Assembly (NCBI GenBank): GCA_039033415.1
Contig: JBCCCR010000013.1
Span: forward strand, 62,001-126,000
Length of the DNA: 64,000 nt
DNA from: Pseudomonadota bacterium
GTDB taxonomy: Bacteria > Pseudomonadota > Gammaproteobacteria > Xanthomonadales > SZUA-38
Direction: 5' to 3'
A model generated the notes under the pieces. That model did not search any database. It was not told the origin of the DNA and saw only the letters and a list, made by a program, of their open reading frames with translations. Of the stretch, positions 14,879 to 24,200 are shown piece by piece (position 1 is the first letter of the stretch; each line of letters opens with the position of its first letter). The translations under genes and the position numbers were made by a program.

Positions 14879-17038
14879 ATGACCCTTGCCGATCTCCGCG
14901 TTGTGTGTGTCACCGGCGCCCACCTGCTGGCCGGACTCCTGATGTTCATCAGCCCAGGCAAGGCGGCCGGCGAACCGCTGCTGCCGCTGGACATCGACGC
15001 CCTCTACGGGGAGCCCTCGCTGATCGGCACGCGGCCCGTCGGCGTGTCCTGGTCTTGGGACTCCAGCCGAATCGCCTTTGCCTGGCATGATGCGGGCGGC
15101 CAATTCCGAGATGTTTGGACCTGGTCGCCAGGTCAGGACACGCCGACCCGACTGACAAACCACGAGGGCGAGGACGTTCGTTTGGCCAGCGGCATATCGT
15201 CAGTCGCCTGGGTGAACCTCCGGACCCCAGCCGTGGCCTATGTGCTGGGCGAGAGGGTTTTGCTGCGAACACCGGGTACCCAGGCGAGCATGGAACTGCT
15301 CAAAGCCCAAAGCCTACGTCAGCTGAGCGCTTCGCCCACGGGCAAGCGGCTAGCCGTGGTAACACCTGGCACCCTGCTGTCGCTCGATCCAGCCTCTGAC
15401 AACCCACGAGCCCAACCGCTGGTGGCGTTCGACGCGGAGACGCAGGCCATCAGCAGCTTTGAATGGTCGCGTGACGGCCGCAAGATCGCGTTTCTATTGG
15501 TGGACCGCGGCCCGCTGCCGGAGCGCGATATCCATTTCTATACTCGCGAAGGCCATCAGCAGTCGCGGGTTCGGCGAGCTTTTCCCGGCGACAACACCGA
15601 GCGGTTCAAGCTAGGTGTCGTCGACGTAGCGACCGCAAGCGTGAACTACCTGGCGAGGCCTGACGACACGGAATACGTCTGGAACTACGCGCTGAGCGAG
15701 GCCGGTGACCGGCTCCTGGTGAATACTTCGGATCTTCTGGTGAAGCGTCATCAGGTCAGCAGCTACGATCTGGCGACCGGCGTCCGCCAGGCGCTTTATG
15801 TGGAGCACGATCCGCTGCATCTGCGTCCCGACTGGCGAGCGGACTGGGCTCCGGGCCAGCAAGGCATGGTTCTCTTGACCGACAAGGACGGTTATTCGCA
15901 CCTGTACCTGCAGCCGGAGCCGGAGGCCGTAGCGCAGCCGATGACCTCGGGCCCCTGGGAAATCGCTCGATTCTGGACCAATCCCACCAGCGGCTGGGTC
16001 TATTTTCTGGCCAACCGCTCCCACCTGGCGGACCGCCAGCTCTATCGCATCAAGCTGACCGGGGGGGCGATTGAGCGGATGACTGCCGGCCATGGCACTC
16101 ACGCGCCGGTTTTTTCGCCGGACCTTCAGCACGCCATCAGCCTGTATTCCAACGACACAACGCCCCACGAGCTGCTGCACATCGACCTCGACCAGACCAC
16201 GGTCCAGCCCATTACCCGGTCGCCGCTCCCGGCCTTTCCTACTTACACCTGGGCGAACGTTCGTTTTGTGGAATTTCCCAGCCGGCTCGATGGCGCAACG
16301 CTGATCGGCCGCCTGAGCGTTCCCGCGGATTTCGATTCGAAGCGACGCTATCCGCTGATCGTAGGCTCAGTCTATTCCGACAGCGTGACCAATCAGTGGG
16401 GTGGACGCCAGGCTCATCCAACCTGGGGTCTGGATCAGGCTCTCGTTGCCCGAGGTTTTGTGGTGTTGAGCGTCAACGTTCGAGGCAGCTTCGGCCAGGG
16501 ACGAGCACACAACCAGAAGCAGCGCCACGGGTATGGGATTGTCGACATTGAGGACCTGCACAGCGGCGTTGAGTTTCTGGTCGGTCAGGGCGTCGCGGAT
16601 CCCGAGCGCGTGGGCATCTGGGGGTCCAGCTATGGTGGGCTGATGACGCTGATGTCGTTGTTCAAGAAGCCGGGCGTCTACGCGGTTGGCATCGCCGGCG
16701 CGCCCGCGAGCAACGTGGCCCACGCGTACCCGGCACAGCGGTGGGTTATGGGGCCGGAGATCGGTGAGGATCAACCCGAACGGTATCAAAGTCAGTCACC
16801 GCTTTATCACAGCCAGGGACTGGTCGATCCGCTGATGATCATCCACGGCACAAAAGATCCGGTGGTGCTGTACTCCGACACGATTGCGCTCGCCGAAGAC
16901 CTGATCGACGCGGAAAAAGACTTCGAACTGGTGACGCTGCCCGGCGTCGGTCATGGCTGGGACGCTGAAGCGCCAACCGTTCGACGATTCGCCTTCAAAA
17001 AGATGATCGGCTTCCTGGAACGCCATTTGGACCCCTAA
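14879..17038 (+). CDS. S9 family prolyl oligopeptidase-like peptidase
   Basis: 719 residues. A hydrophobic N-terminal signal (LRVVCVTGAHLLAGLLMF) indicates export to the periplasm. The first two thirds form a DPP-IV/TolB-like beta-propeller with WSWDSSRIAFAW and FEWSRDGRKIAFL blades. The C-terminal alpha/beta hydrolase domain has NVRGSFGQG, nucleophile Ser in WGSSYGGL (near residue 585), Asp in GTKDPV (near 659) and His in GVGHGW (near 693). The ATG at 14879 has GGGA upstream. Likely a dipeptidyl- or acylaminoacyl-peptidase acting on peptides; specificity unknown. Confidence 0.9.
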   Translation: MTLADLRVVCVTGAHLLAGLLMFISPGKAAGEPLLPLDIDALYGEPSLIGTRPVGVSWSWDSSRIAFAWHDAGGQFRDVWTWSPGQDTPTRLTNHEGEDVRLASGISSVAWVNLRTPAVAYVLGERVLLRTPGTQASMELLKAQSLRQLSASPTGKRLAVVTPGTLLSLDPASDNPRAQPLVAFDAETQAISSFEWSRDGRKIAFLLVDRGPLPERDIHFYTREGHQQSRVRRAFPGDNTERFKLGVVDVATASVNYLARPDDTEYVWNYALSEAGDRLLVNTSDLLVKRHQVSSYDLATGVRQALYVEHDPLHLRPDWRADWAPGQQGMVLLTDKDGYSHLYLQPEPEAVAQPMTSGPWEIARFWTNPTSGWVYFLANRSHLADRQLYRIKLTGGAIERMTAGHGTHAPVFSPDLQHAISLYSNDTTPHELLHIDLDQTTVQPITRSPLPAFPTYTWANVRFVEFPSRLDGATLIGRLSVPADFDSKRRYPLIVGSVYSDSVTNQWGGRQAHPTWGLDQALVARGFVVLSVNVRGSFGQGRAHNQKQRHGYGIVDIEDLHSGVEFLVGQGVADPERVGIWGSSYGGLMTLMSLFKKPGVYAVGIAGAPASNVAHAYPAQRWVMGPEIGEDQPERYQSQSPLYHSQGLVDPLMIIHGTKDPVVLYSDTIALAEDLIDAEKDFELVTLPGVGHGWDAEAPTVRRFAFKKMIGFLERHLDP

Positions 17039-17135
17039 GGTTCGTACACGCGGGCATCACAATCGCCGGAATAATCTTAGACATCTGCTTAGACCGGGCG
17101 AGAAATATGGGTGTTCTAGAGGTGTCGGAGCAATC

Positions 17136-17165
17136 TTGACCCTTTCGTCACCCGCACTTTATGCC
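17136..17165 (+). promoter_or_regulatory. Possible promoter upstream of small membrane gene and ubiG
   Basis: TTGACC (17136-17141), an 18-base spacer and TATGCC (17160-17165), 50 bases before the small gene at 17215. The -10 is imperfect. Confidence 0.3.
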
Positions 17166-17214
17166 CAGGTCACGGGCTCTGGCTCACATTACGGGTTTCC
17201 GTTAGGGAATAACC

Positions 17215-17382
17215 ATGAATTATCTCTTGTCCTTTGGCCTGATGTTGATCCCTCTCGGGGTGATCAGCGCCGTGATTCTGGCGAGTCGCAGAAAGGACCC
17301 CATGGCGGACTACCCAGCCAACACCCGTCTTCATCTGTCGACTACGGAAAGGACGCACGCCGTTCCCGAAGACCGCTGCTAG
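17215..17382 (+). CDS. Small single-pass membrane protein
   Basis: 55 codons from an ATG preceded by AGGGA at 6 bases. Residues 4-23 are a clean hydrophobic helix (LLSFGLMLIPLGVISAVILA), followed by SRRKDP and a polar tail, an N-out-type or positive-inside single-span design. It lies between the peptidase gene and ubiG on the same strand, 64 bases before the ubiG start. No homologue recognised. The start site, TM helix and spacing make it more likely real than chance. Confidence 0.5.
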   Translation: MNYLLSFGLMLIPLGVISAVILASRRKDPMADYPANTRLHLSTTERTHAVPEDRC

Positions 17383-17446
17383 GGCTCCGACCATCAAACG
17401 TTTGATCCACAATTTCACTACCCGGGATCGATCGCCGCTACGCAAA

Positions 17447-18211
17447 ATGACGCCGCCGCTGGATTCAGCGACGGTTGATCTGCGTGAGGCCGACAATTTC
17501 GACAAGCTTTCGGGTTCCTGGTGGGACCCGACCGGGCCCTTCTGGCCGCTCCACCGACTCAACGTGCTGCGCATGCAATGGATCGTGGCCCAACTGCGCG
17601 AAAACGCCATGGCGACCGAAGACCGCCAAAAGCCGTTGAGCGGCCTGCGCGTTCTGGATTTGGGCTGCGGCGGCGGCATTTTGTCCGAATCCCTAGCAAA
17701 CCTTGGCGCGATGGTGCACGGGGTGGACGTTGTAGCGCGCAACATCGAGAGCGCCAAGGCTCACGCCGCCGAATCCCGCCTGGCCATCCGCTACACGCTC
17801 GAGACCGACGAAATCCTTGCGGCCGAGGGCAACTCGTACGACCTCGTCTTTAACATGGAGGTTGTGGAGCACGTCGCGGACTTCCCGGTCTTTATGGACG
17901 CCAGCTGCAGGCTCGTGAAGCCCGGCGGCGGGATGTTTGTTTCGACCATCAACCGTAACGTCAAGTCGTGGCTCACCGCCATTGTCGGCGCCGAATACGT
18001 GCTGCGGTGGCTGCCGAAAGGAACCCACCGCTACAGCTTGCTGCGCAAGCCTGACGAAGTGAGAACCCTGCTCGAGGCGGGAGGCTTGGAAACGACCGGC
18101 GCCACGGGCGTGAGGGTTAACCCCATGACGCGGCTGTTTTCCCTCACCTCGAGCCTCGACGTCAACTACATGGTCTTTGGCCGCAAACCTGCACACCAGC
18201 CACCGCAGTGA
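17447..18211 (+). CDS. ubiG: Ubiquinone biosynthesis O-methyltransferase UbiG
   Basis: 254 residues. UbiG hallmarks are the N-terminal SWWDPTGPFWPLHRLN, SAM motif I VLDLGCGGGILSESLA (near residue 70), motif II YDLVFNMEVVEHV and motif III LVKPGGGMFVSTINRN with the lysine-rich membrane-association segment and HRYSLLRKPDEV. It methylates both catechol-type hydroxyls in ubiquinone synthesis. I use the ATG at 17447; a TTG at 17402 would extend it by 15 residues that are not typical. No clear Shine-Dalgarno precedes the ATG. Confidence 0.94.
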   Translation: MTPPLDSATVDLREADNFDKLSGSWWDPTGPFWPLHRLNVLRMQWIVAQLRENAMATEDRQKPLSGLRVLDLGCGGGILSESLANLGAMVHGVDVVARNIESAKAHAAESRLAIRYTLETDEILAAEGNSYDLVFNMEVVEHVADFPVFMDASCRLVKPGGGMFVSTINRNVKSWLTAIVGAEYVLRWLPKGTHRYSLLRKPDEVRTLLEAGGLETTGATGVRVNPMTRLFSLTSSLDVNYMVFGRKPAHQPPQ

Positions 18212-18361
18212 TCCAATCGCCGGCTCGGCAGCACTTCCGACCCACGATTTCCCCGCACCGCCGCAAGACATTTTCCGATGCTCGATACCGCCGTAGCCTG
18301 TGGCAAGTTTTTTGATGGCTTGCGATAATCGGCGGGTGAACGTCTTCGGTCATAAGTTCCC

Positions 18362-19192
18362 ATGAGCCTGCTCGACCAGCTTGAGCAGCAGGCTCGCGAC
18401 CGCCGGGAGCGTGAAGAGCAGGAAAACCTGCTGGCTCAGGAGAAAGGGGCTTTCTATCGAGCTCACACGGGGCCGGCCATGCGCGCGGTCTTCGACTACC
18501 TCAAAAAGCTCAGCCAGCACCTGGAATATCTGGACCACAAACAGACGGTGGACTATCACATTCCGCACTACGGCGACGTCACAGCCAAGATCGAACCAGA
18601 GTTCACCGTAGCACTATCGAGCGAAAAGGGGGTGCGCAGCGAAATCAAAATTGTTGCCACCGGCCACATCGACCGCGCCAAATCCCCCGATATCACGCTC
18701 AATCCGCAGCAGGTCGACGTGATGGATTCGTTTGTGCGCGATTATTCGCTGCACGGCGAAAAACGCGTGCTCAAATCACCAAGTGGCGAGATTGTCGGTG
18801 CCACCTTTCGAATCCACGGCAAAATCCTCCTGCAGGGCGTCATTCGCGCCGCCCACAGCGAGGAGCATATCGAGTTGGAATTCGTCAACTATGGTGGTCT
18901 TATGCAACACCGTCGGCGCGCTGATCCACGGCAGATTGACGACAGCTTTCTGGACAAGCTGGGCAAATTCCTCATTGGCGAAGATCGGAGTCTTTTCTCA
19001 GAAACGCTTCCGAGCGGCGTAAAGAAACAGATTCGCGAGACGATCCAAAAGGATCAGGAAGCCAAACGGCTCGAAATTCTGGAAAGCGAAATCGCCGACC
19101 TGGAATACGAAGAAGAAAAAACGTCCACACTTTCCGGGCGTCTGTCACAAAGACTGTCGGCCTTGAGTCGTAAACTGAAAGGTGAGGGTTAG
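18362..19192 (+). CDS. Conserved coiled-coil protein of unknown function
   Basis: 276 residues, no signal peptide or membrane segment. The first 30 residues are a charged helix (EQQARDRREREEQENLL). A central alpha/beta region (about 65-195) includes VDYHIPHYGDV and TFRIHGKILLQGV. The C-terminal 80 residues are again a long charged helix (KKQIRETIQKDQEAKRLEILE). I do not recognise the family. It is transcribed alone, with 150 bases to ubiG and 105 bases to the next gene. A cytoplasmic adaptor or assembly factor is one guess from the helical ends; no function is claimed. Confidence 0.75.
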   Translation: MSLLDQLEQQARDRREREEQENLLAQEKGAFYRAHTGPAMRAVFDYLKKLSQHLEYLDHKQTVDYHIPHYGDVTAKIEPEFTVALSSEKGVRSEIKIVATGHIDRAKSPDITLNPQQVDVMDSFVRDYSLHGEKRVLKSPSGEIVGATFRIHGKILLQGVIRAAHSEEHIELEFVNYGGLMQHRRRADPRQIDDSFLDKLGKFLIGEDRSLFSETLPSGVKKQIRETIQKDQEAKRLEILESEIADLEYEEEKTSTLSGRLSQRLSALSRKLKGEG

Positions 19193-19297
19193 GCCCCGCT
19201 CAGTCGTCTTCAGTGCATGTTCATATTCATGCTCTAAGCTTAGGTGCAAGTTGGAAATGACTGTTGGGATCAACCCGCAACAGGAGTGGAAGAGCGT

Positions 19298-19492
19298 ATG
19301 AGCGGCACAACCTGGGTAACCTTCTGGCTCATCATCGGCGCGGTGTATTTGCTGCCCACCTTCATCGCTGCCTACCGGCATGCCAACAGCCTCTGGGCCA
19401 TCGCGGTGCTCAACCTACTGTTCGGCTGGACCGGCGTCATGTGGTTCGGCGCTTCAGTCTGGGCCATCACGGACAAAACGGCGTCGCGCTAG
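19298..19492 (+). CDS. Superinfection immunity-like small membrane protein
   Basis: 64 residues with two transmembrane helices. The pattern YLLPTFIAAYRH then AVLNLLFGWTGVMWFGASVWAI matches the T4 Imm-like 'superinfection immunity protein' family, defined by a PT-x-x-A-x-x-R turn and an LN-x-x-x-GWT second helix. In phage T4 the family blocks DNA entry of a second phage; in chromosomes most members are housekeeping proteins of unknown role. The ATG at 19298 has GGAAGAG upstream and starts exactly at the helix. Confidence 0.75.
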   Translation: MSGTTWVTFWLIIGAVYLLPTFIAAYRHANSLWAIAVLNLLFGWTGVMWFGASVWAITDKTASR

Positions 19493-19564
19493 CCGATCCA
19501 GCCCTTGTTGCCGACGGCCAGAAATTGGTCGAGAATCGGCGCTGGTTAACCCGCGCTGCCAGGC

Positions 19565-20119
19565 ATGTCAAACACCTACTCTTCCGAAAAACTGCTGGAA
19601 TTCCTCAAACAGTCGGCGATGGCCGGTCAGCTGAATCCAGCCACCGCACGCAGCCGACGTAACGCGGCCGAACAGCTGCTCTCTCAGCTCGGCGATGAAG
19701 AAGCCGCCGATCTGCGGGAGCTCGATGTCGATCAGCTGTGCGCGCGCTTTCACAAGTTGCAGGGTAGCTCCATTCGCGCTGAGACCCTTAGCATCTACGG
19801 CGAGCGGCTGAAAGCGGCGCTGCAGGACTTTATCGCGTGGAGCGACAATCCCGAGGCTTTTGTGCCGAGCACAGCCGAGACGCGCCAGCTGCGGCGGCGA
19901 TCTGAGAGCCCCGGCAAAGCCGGATCCGAGGAGCAGCAAGCGCTCGAGCAAATCAAGCTGACAACCGTGCAGCAACCGCCGGACCTGCTCCCAATACCGA
20001 TCCGTCCGGAACTCGTGGTCTACGTGCAGAATCTGCCGCTGGACTTGACGACTGGCGAAGCCGCCAAGATTGCCCGGATCGTCCAGGCACACGCCGAGAA
20101 TGAAGGCGATGCCCAATGA
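19565..20119 (+). CDS. Protein with recombinase core-binding-like N-terminal domain
   Basis: 184 residues. Residues 5-105 resemble the SAM-like core-binding (N-terminal DNA-binding) domain of tyrosine recombinases: KLLEFLKQSAMAGQLNPATARSR, then DLRELDVDQLCARFH and SIYGERLKAALQDFIAW. There is no catalytic domain; the rest is a polar linker and a short conserved tail, LVVYVQNLPLDLTTGEAAKIARIV. It overlaps the next gene by ATGA, so the two are co-translated. A DNA-binding or protein-interaction role is possible; the function is unknown. Confidence 0.7.
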   Translation: MSNTYSSEKLLEFLKQSAMAGQLNPATARSRRNAAEQLLSQLGDEEAADLRELDVDQLCARFHKLQGSSIRAETLSIYGERLKAALQDFIAWSDNPEAFVPSTAETRQLRRRSESPGKAGSEEQQALEQIKLTTVQQPPDLLPIPIRPELVVYVQNLPLDLTTGEAAKIARIVQAHAENEGDAQ

Positions 20120-20706
20120 AACGCTACGTGCTGATTGCGCCCCTGGCCTTTTTCGGGATCGCCGGGCTGTCGCTTTACTGGTATTTCATCCAGCCCGGTC
20201 TGGAAGGGGCCTTCCACGACAACCTGCTGCCCGAGCTAATCGGCTTTTGCATCGAAGGGTTTTTCCTGGTCGGAATCCTGTCGTATTTCCAGCAGTCGCG
20301 GGAACACGAACGCCGTCGAGCCCTGTGGCTCAGCCTGCGCGGCTCGCTGCGCGATATCTTAAGTCACCTCGACATTGCGTTTTTGGCCGCCAACGCTGAG
20401 CCCGCGAATACGCTCGCGCTGGAGTCCGACCCCAAGGTGATTCAGGAATTGCTTGCTTCGCTGCAGGAAAACGAGCTAGAGCTGGACGCCATGGTCTTAC
20501 TGAAGCAGTCCGCGATTGAGAGCCTGCCGCTGACGCGCGACCTCATCCCCGTGGCAGCGCAGCTCAGCGCCGCCCATATGCACTGGTGGATTGCGATCTC
20601 GGACGCGATGCGCCAGCTGACGCAGTCCAGCGAGCGGGAACAGCTCGAGCGAAGCGTTTATCAGATTCTGGTGAACCTGGCCGAATTCGACTCGCTGGAT
20701 ATCTAA
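20116..20706 (+). CDS. Two-helix membrane protein of unknown function
   Basis: 196 residues. Two N-terminal transmembrane helices (about residues 5-25 and 38-60, with IGFCIEGFFLVGILSYF) and a soluble helical domain of about 130 residues. No known motif. Its ATG overlaps the TGA of the upstream core-binding-domain gene, which suggests the two products work together at the membrane. It converges on pilE with a 15-base gap. Confidence 0.7.
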   Translation: MKRYVLIAPLAFFGIAGLSLYWYFIQPGLEGAFHDNLLPELIGFCIEGFFLVGILSYFQQSREHERRRALWLSLRGSLRDILSHLDIAFLAANAEPANTLALESDPKVIQELLASLQENELELDAMVLLKQSAIESLPLTRDLIPVAAQLSAAHMHWWIAISDAMRQLTQSSEREQLERSVYQILVNLAEFDSLDI

Positions 20707-20721
20707 CCGGTTGCCCGCAGG

Positions 20722-21132
20722 CTAGCGGCTCCAGCAGTACTCGAAGTCTTCCGAACCGGTGTGGGTCTTCTGACCCAGTTCGTCGACGCCGTAGTCGCCA
20801 CACTTAGCGTCATTGGCCTGGCTGCCGAGACCGTTGGCCGTCAACACGTAATCCGCCGCGTTGACGACGCCGGTGATCGTGTACCAGTTTGACTCCGAGT
20901 TGAAGCCGCCGTTGACCTGCACAAACGTATCGCAGCTGACGTTGTTATAAACGCCGAACCGCGTGAAGCAGCGCTCTAGGCCCTGCGACGCCTGAGTTAA
21001 CGCGGTCTTGGCTTCCGTCCGGCGCGCGCGCTGGGTGAATTCGTTGTAAGTCGGGATGGCGATGCTAGCCATAATCGCCACGATGGTAACGACGATCAGC
21101 ATCTCCGTCAGAGTAAATCCTTGCTGGCGCAT
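20722..21132 (-). CDS. pilE: Type IV pilin PilE-like protein
   Basis: 136 residues with a short class-III leader: MRQQG^FTLTEMLIVVTIVAIM, cleavage after Gly5 and Glu at mature position 5. Mature protein has the hydrophobic N-terminal helix, then a small globular domain with a C-terminal disulfide loop pair (CGDYG ... FEYCWSR). It is the minor pilin of the pilY1 operon type found in Xanthomonads. ATG start. It follows pilY1 after 95 bases containing a short GC hairpin, so it could be co-transcribed or differently expressed. Confidence 0.92.
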   Translation of the reverse strand: MRQQGFTLTEMLIVVTIVAIMASIAIPTYNEFTQRARRTEAKTALTQASQGLERCFTRFGVYNNVSCDTFVQVNGGFNSESNWYTITGVVNAADYVLTANGLGSQANDAKCGDYGVDELGQKTHTGSEDFEYCWSR

Positions 21133-21166
21133 GGCCGGTCTCTCCGCTGTGTGTGTTTCCTTTGCG

Positions 21167-21184
21167 CCCGCCCACAGGGGCGGG
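21167..21184 (-). promoter_or_regulatory. GC hairpin between pilY1 and pilE
   Basis: CCCGCCC and GGGCGGG arms with a 4-base loop, between the pilY1 stop and the pilE start. No T-run follows on the minus strand. It could act as a partial terminator or RNA-stability stem. Confidence 0.35.
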
Positions 21185-21227
21185 AAACAAGTCCTATGTT
21201 AGCCCAGCCGGGCCGCCGAGAGCCAAG

Positions 21228-24200
21228 TTAGTAAGGCTCTCGCTCACCCCAGACCGTTCGGCCTTCCTTGATACAGCCGATCGGAATCCGGCTTCGCGTT
21301 ACCGGATCGATCACCACCACCGGTCTCGACCCTAACTCGCAGGCCGACAGGATCTGGTCCACCGGCTCGTTGGTGCATGCGGCGTCTCCCGGGTTCAGGA
21401 TGCAGAAGCACCCGGGTGCAGTCGGGTCGTCATAGCAACCCTGCAGCCGTTCTTCACCCGTCTTATCGATCACTACTGGCGGCACCAGCGGCGCACCCGT
21501 CGTCAGCTCAAGGCCAACGCAGTCGGTGCAATCGAGCACGTTGCTGGCCAGCCGTGGACCACCGGTCACGGCATCCAGCACGTAAAGTCGCGGAATACCG
21601 CCTGGCAGGCAGGGCGTGTTGGTCGGCTCAAAGGTGGTGAAAATCAGCGTTCCGAAGCTGACGCGTGGTGTCGCCACCACCCGCTCACCAGTCGGGCTGT
21701 TAACGTTCAGCGCCAGGTCGATGAACCAGCCTTGACCCAGCTCACCCGGGACCGTAGTGGTATCGATACGGCGAACGACAAATCCGTTGTCGGTGATTTC
21801 CTGCCCGAGTCGAATATCGACCAGGTCAGCCCGGGTGCCCGGGCTGCCGATGTTGAAGTCGGCCAGCGGATCCAAGTCCGGACGATCTTCAACGACCGTA
21901 TAGAAAGTCTCCAGCATCGGGGTGGAGCTCACGGTGGCGTCGATGGTCTCAAAGAACTTACCGGTACCGAAGAACACCGCAAGATCCCCCTGCGGCGTCC
22001 GCGCCAACGTGGGCGCCGAGGTAATCGGCTGCGGGTTGTTGTTCCGGTCGCGTGCTGTAAACAGCGGCTGCGGGTTGCCGCCGGAATTAAAGGCGGAGCC
22101 CCAGTTGCCCGGGCTGTTGTCCGACACGTCAAACTTCCACATGTTGCCGTTGAGGTCGCCGATATAGACATTGGCGACGGAAAGCCCGTCAGCGCCATTC
22201 AGTTCGAGCCGAGGCGACGCAAGGCCCGCCGGATCAGCGTTGGTGCCCTGCCCCGTGGGCAGCTTGGCCAACACGGTTCCGTTAAACAGATCCACCACAA
22301 AGAGGAAGCCTTCATTATTCTGGCTGTTGTGGCCGTTACCGAAGATCGCGACCCAGGTTCCGGCCGCGGTCCGGCTAATGACCGGCCGTCCGATGGTAAA
22401 GCCGAGGTCAGGGTCGTCTTCCGAAGTGAGCTCCCACAGCACGTTTGACGAGTTAAAGGTGCCAGGGTTGGTGACATCAAGCGCGTATATGCCGCGACCG
22501 CCGGCACCCATTCCGCCGACCAGGACCGTCCGCCAGCTGCCGCTGAACGCGTCAGCCGCTGTGGCGGTGTCGTCAACGTAGAACTCGTGCAGGTAGCCGG
22601 GATTACTGAGCTCAGCGAGCTTCGGCGTAATCGCCCGAGGGACGTATGCAAAAAACTCCTCACCGTCTTCAGCATCGAAGGCGTGAAGCATGCCGTCGTT
22701 TGCGCCCACATAAACCGTCAGCGGGCGGCTCTGCTTGGGCCCGTCCACGTAGTTGACGTAAGTGGTGCCACCGCCGGAACCCGCGGGTAGGCGCGCCCAA
22801 CCTTCGTTGCCGGGTCCTGCGACGATCGGCTCTGAGTTGACCACATCGCCGAGCAGGTTTTCGCGAACGCGGAACAGCGTGCCTTCCAGTGCGGCGTCAC
22901 CCTTGATGAAATCCAGGAACTGATCGCCCGTAAAGGCCGGAGTTGCCGCATTGATGTCGACGCCGAGGACCGTGTCAAGATTAGCTGCCAGCTCGGTCTG
23001 AACGTTGGCCGCAAGATCGGTAAAGTCGTCAAACTCGACGCCACCGCTGTCGTTGATCGTAAACACCAGACGGTCAGTCGTTCGAGCTTTCAGCTCGTCT
23101 TCCGCCGACCATTCAACGGTGCCTTCCAGGTCTACAGCCACCAGATCACCGGACCAGTCAAAGCTGTCGAACGCCGCCTGGTACAGACGACTCTCCGTGG
23201 TCAGCCGGGTTGAGGTTGCGGTCAACGAGGTGGTGGGCCGGGAGCGCGCTACGATGTCGGCCAGTGCTTCCTGAAAACGCTCGGCAATCTCGGTGGGCGT
23301 CGCGGCATTGAGCATCAGTCCGCGGCCATTGATCGCGGCATGATAGAGGTCATCGATCTGAGTCGGATCTCGTGAGCCGTTAACGTCAGGCCAGGTCGGG
23401 GGGTTGTCATAAGCGTCTTCGATTTCAAAGTGGGTGACCCCGAAGACCCTGCCAAGACCGTTCAGCACAACCATATAAGTGTTCATGTGAAGGTCGGTTC
23501 GGCAATCTAGGGGCGTCGGTAAGGTCGCCGTATCGCATGCACGCGGGATTGACACCTCGCCCTGGTTTTCGACCGGGAAAGTCAGACCGCTCGCATCAAA
23601 CTGGCGATAGTAGTCCATGGCGATGTCGGCAATGGTGTTGCCGAACGTGTCTGCATAAGGAGGTCCGTCACCGCCGTCTACGTTTCCGGGCGTCGGGATG
23701 CCTCCTAGGGCTGAGAAGCCGTCGGTAAACATCACCGCGAAGTTCTTTTGGCACTCAAACTCGATAACCGGGTTGTTGGTTCGCTGGAACTGATTACCGG
23801 CGTGGTTGAGCGCCTGTCGGTTGGGCGTGCTGCCGCCAAAGTTCTCGTTAATAATGTCCGTTAGGAACAGATTTCGCTCGTCTACCGCCGGATTGTTGTC
23901 GAACTCACGCATCGCCACGGTGTTGCGATTGTTGATGGTGAAATATCCCACGTTCATGCCCAGCGGCAAGTCGACAAATGCGCCGGCAATACCGTTCCGC
24001 ACCGACAGGTGGCGCTTGCGGTAGTAGCTGAACCAGTTGGCGAAGTTCTGCATCTCTGGCGTACCCGGAGCAATGTCAGTTCGAACCAGGCAGGAACCGT
24101 CGGGACCCAGCGCATCTGCGTCGCCCGCGATCCCGGTCGGAATACGTTCGAAAATTTTGTAGTTGGCCGTTAATCGCGTCGCGCAGTCACCGGTTACCAC

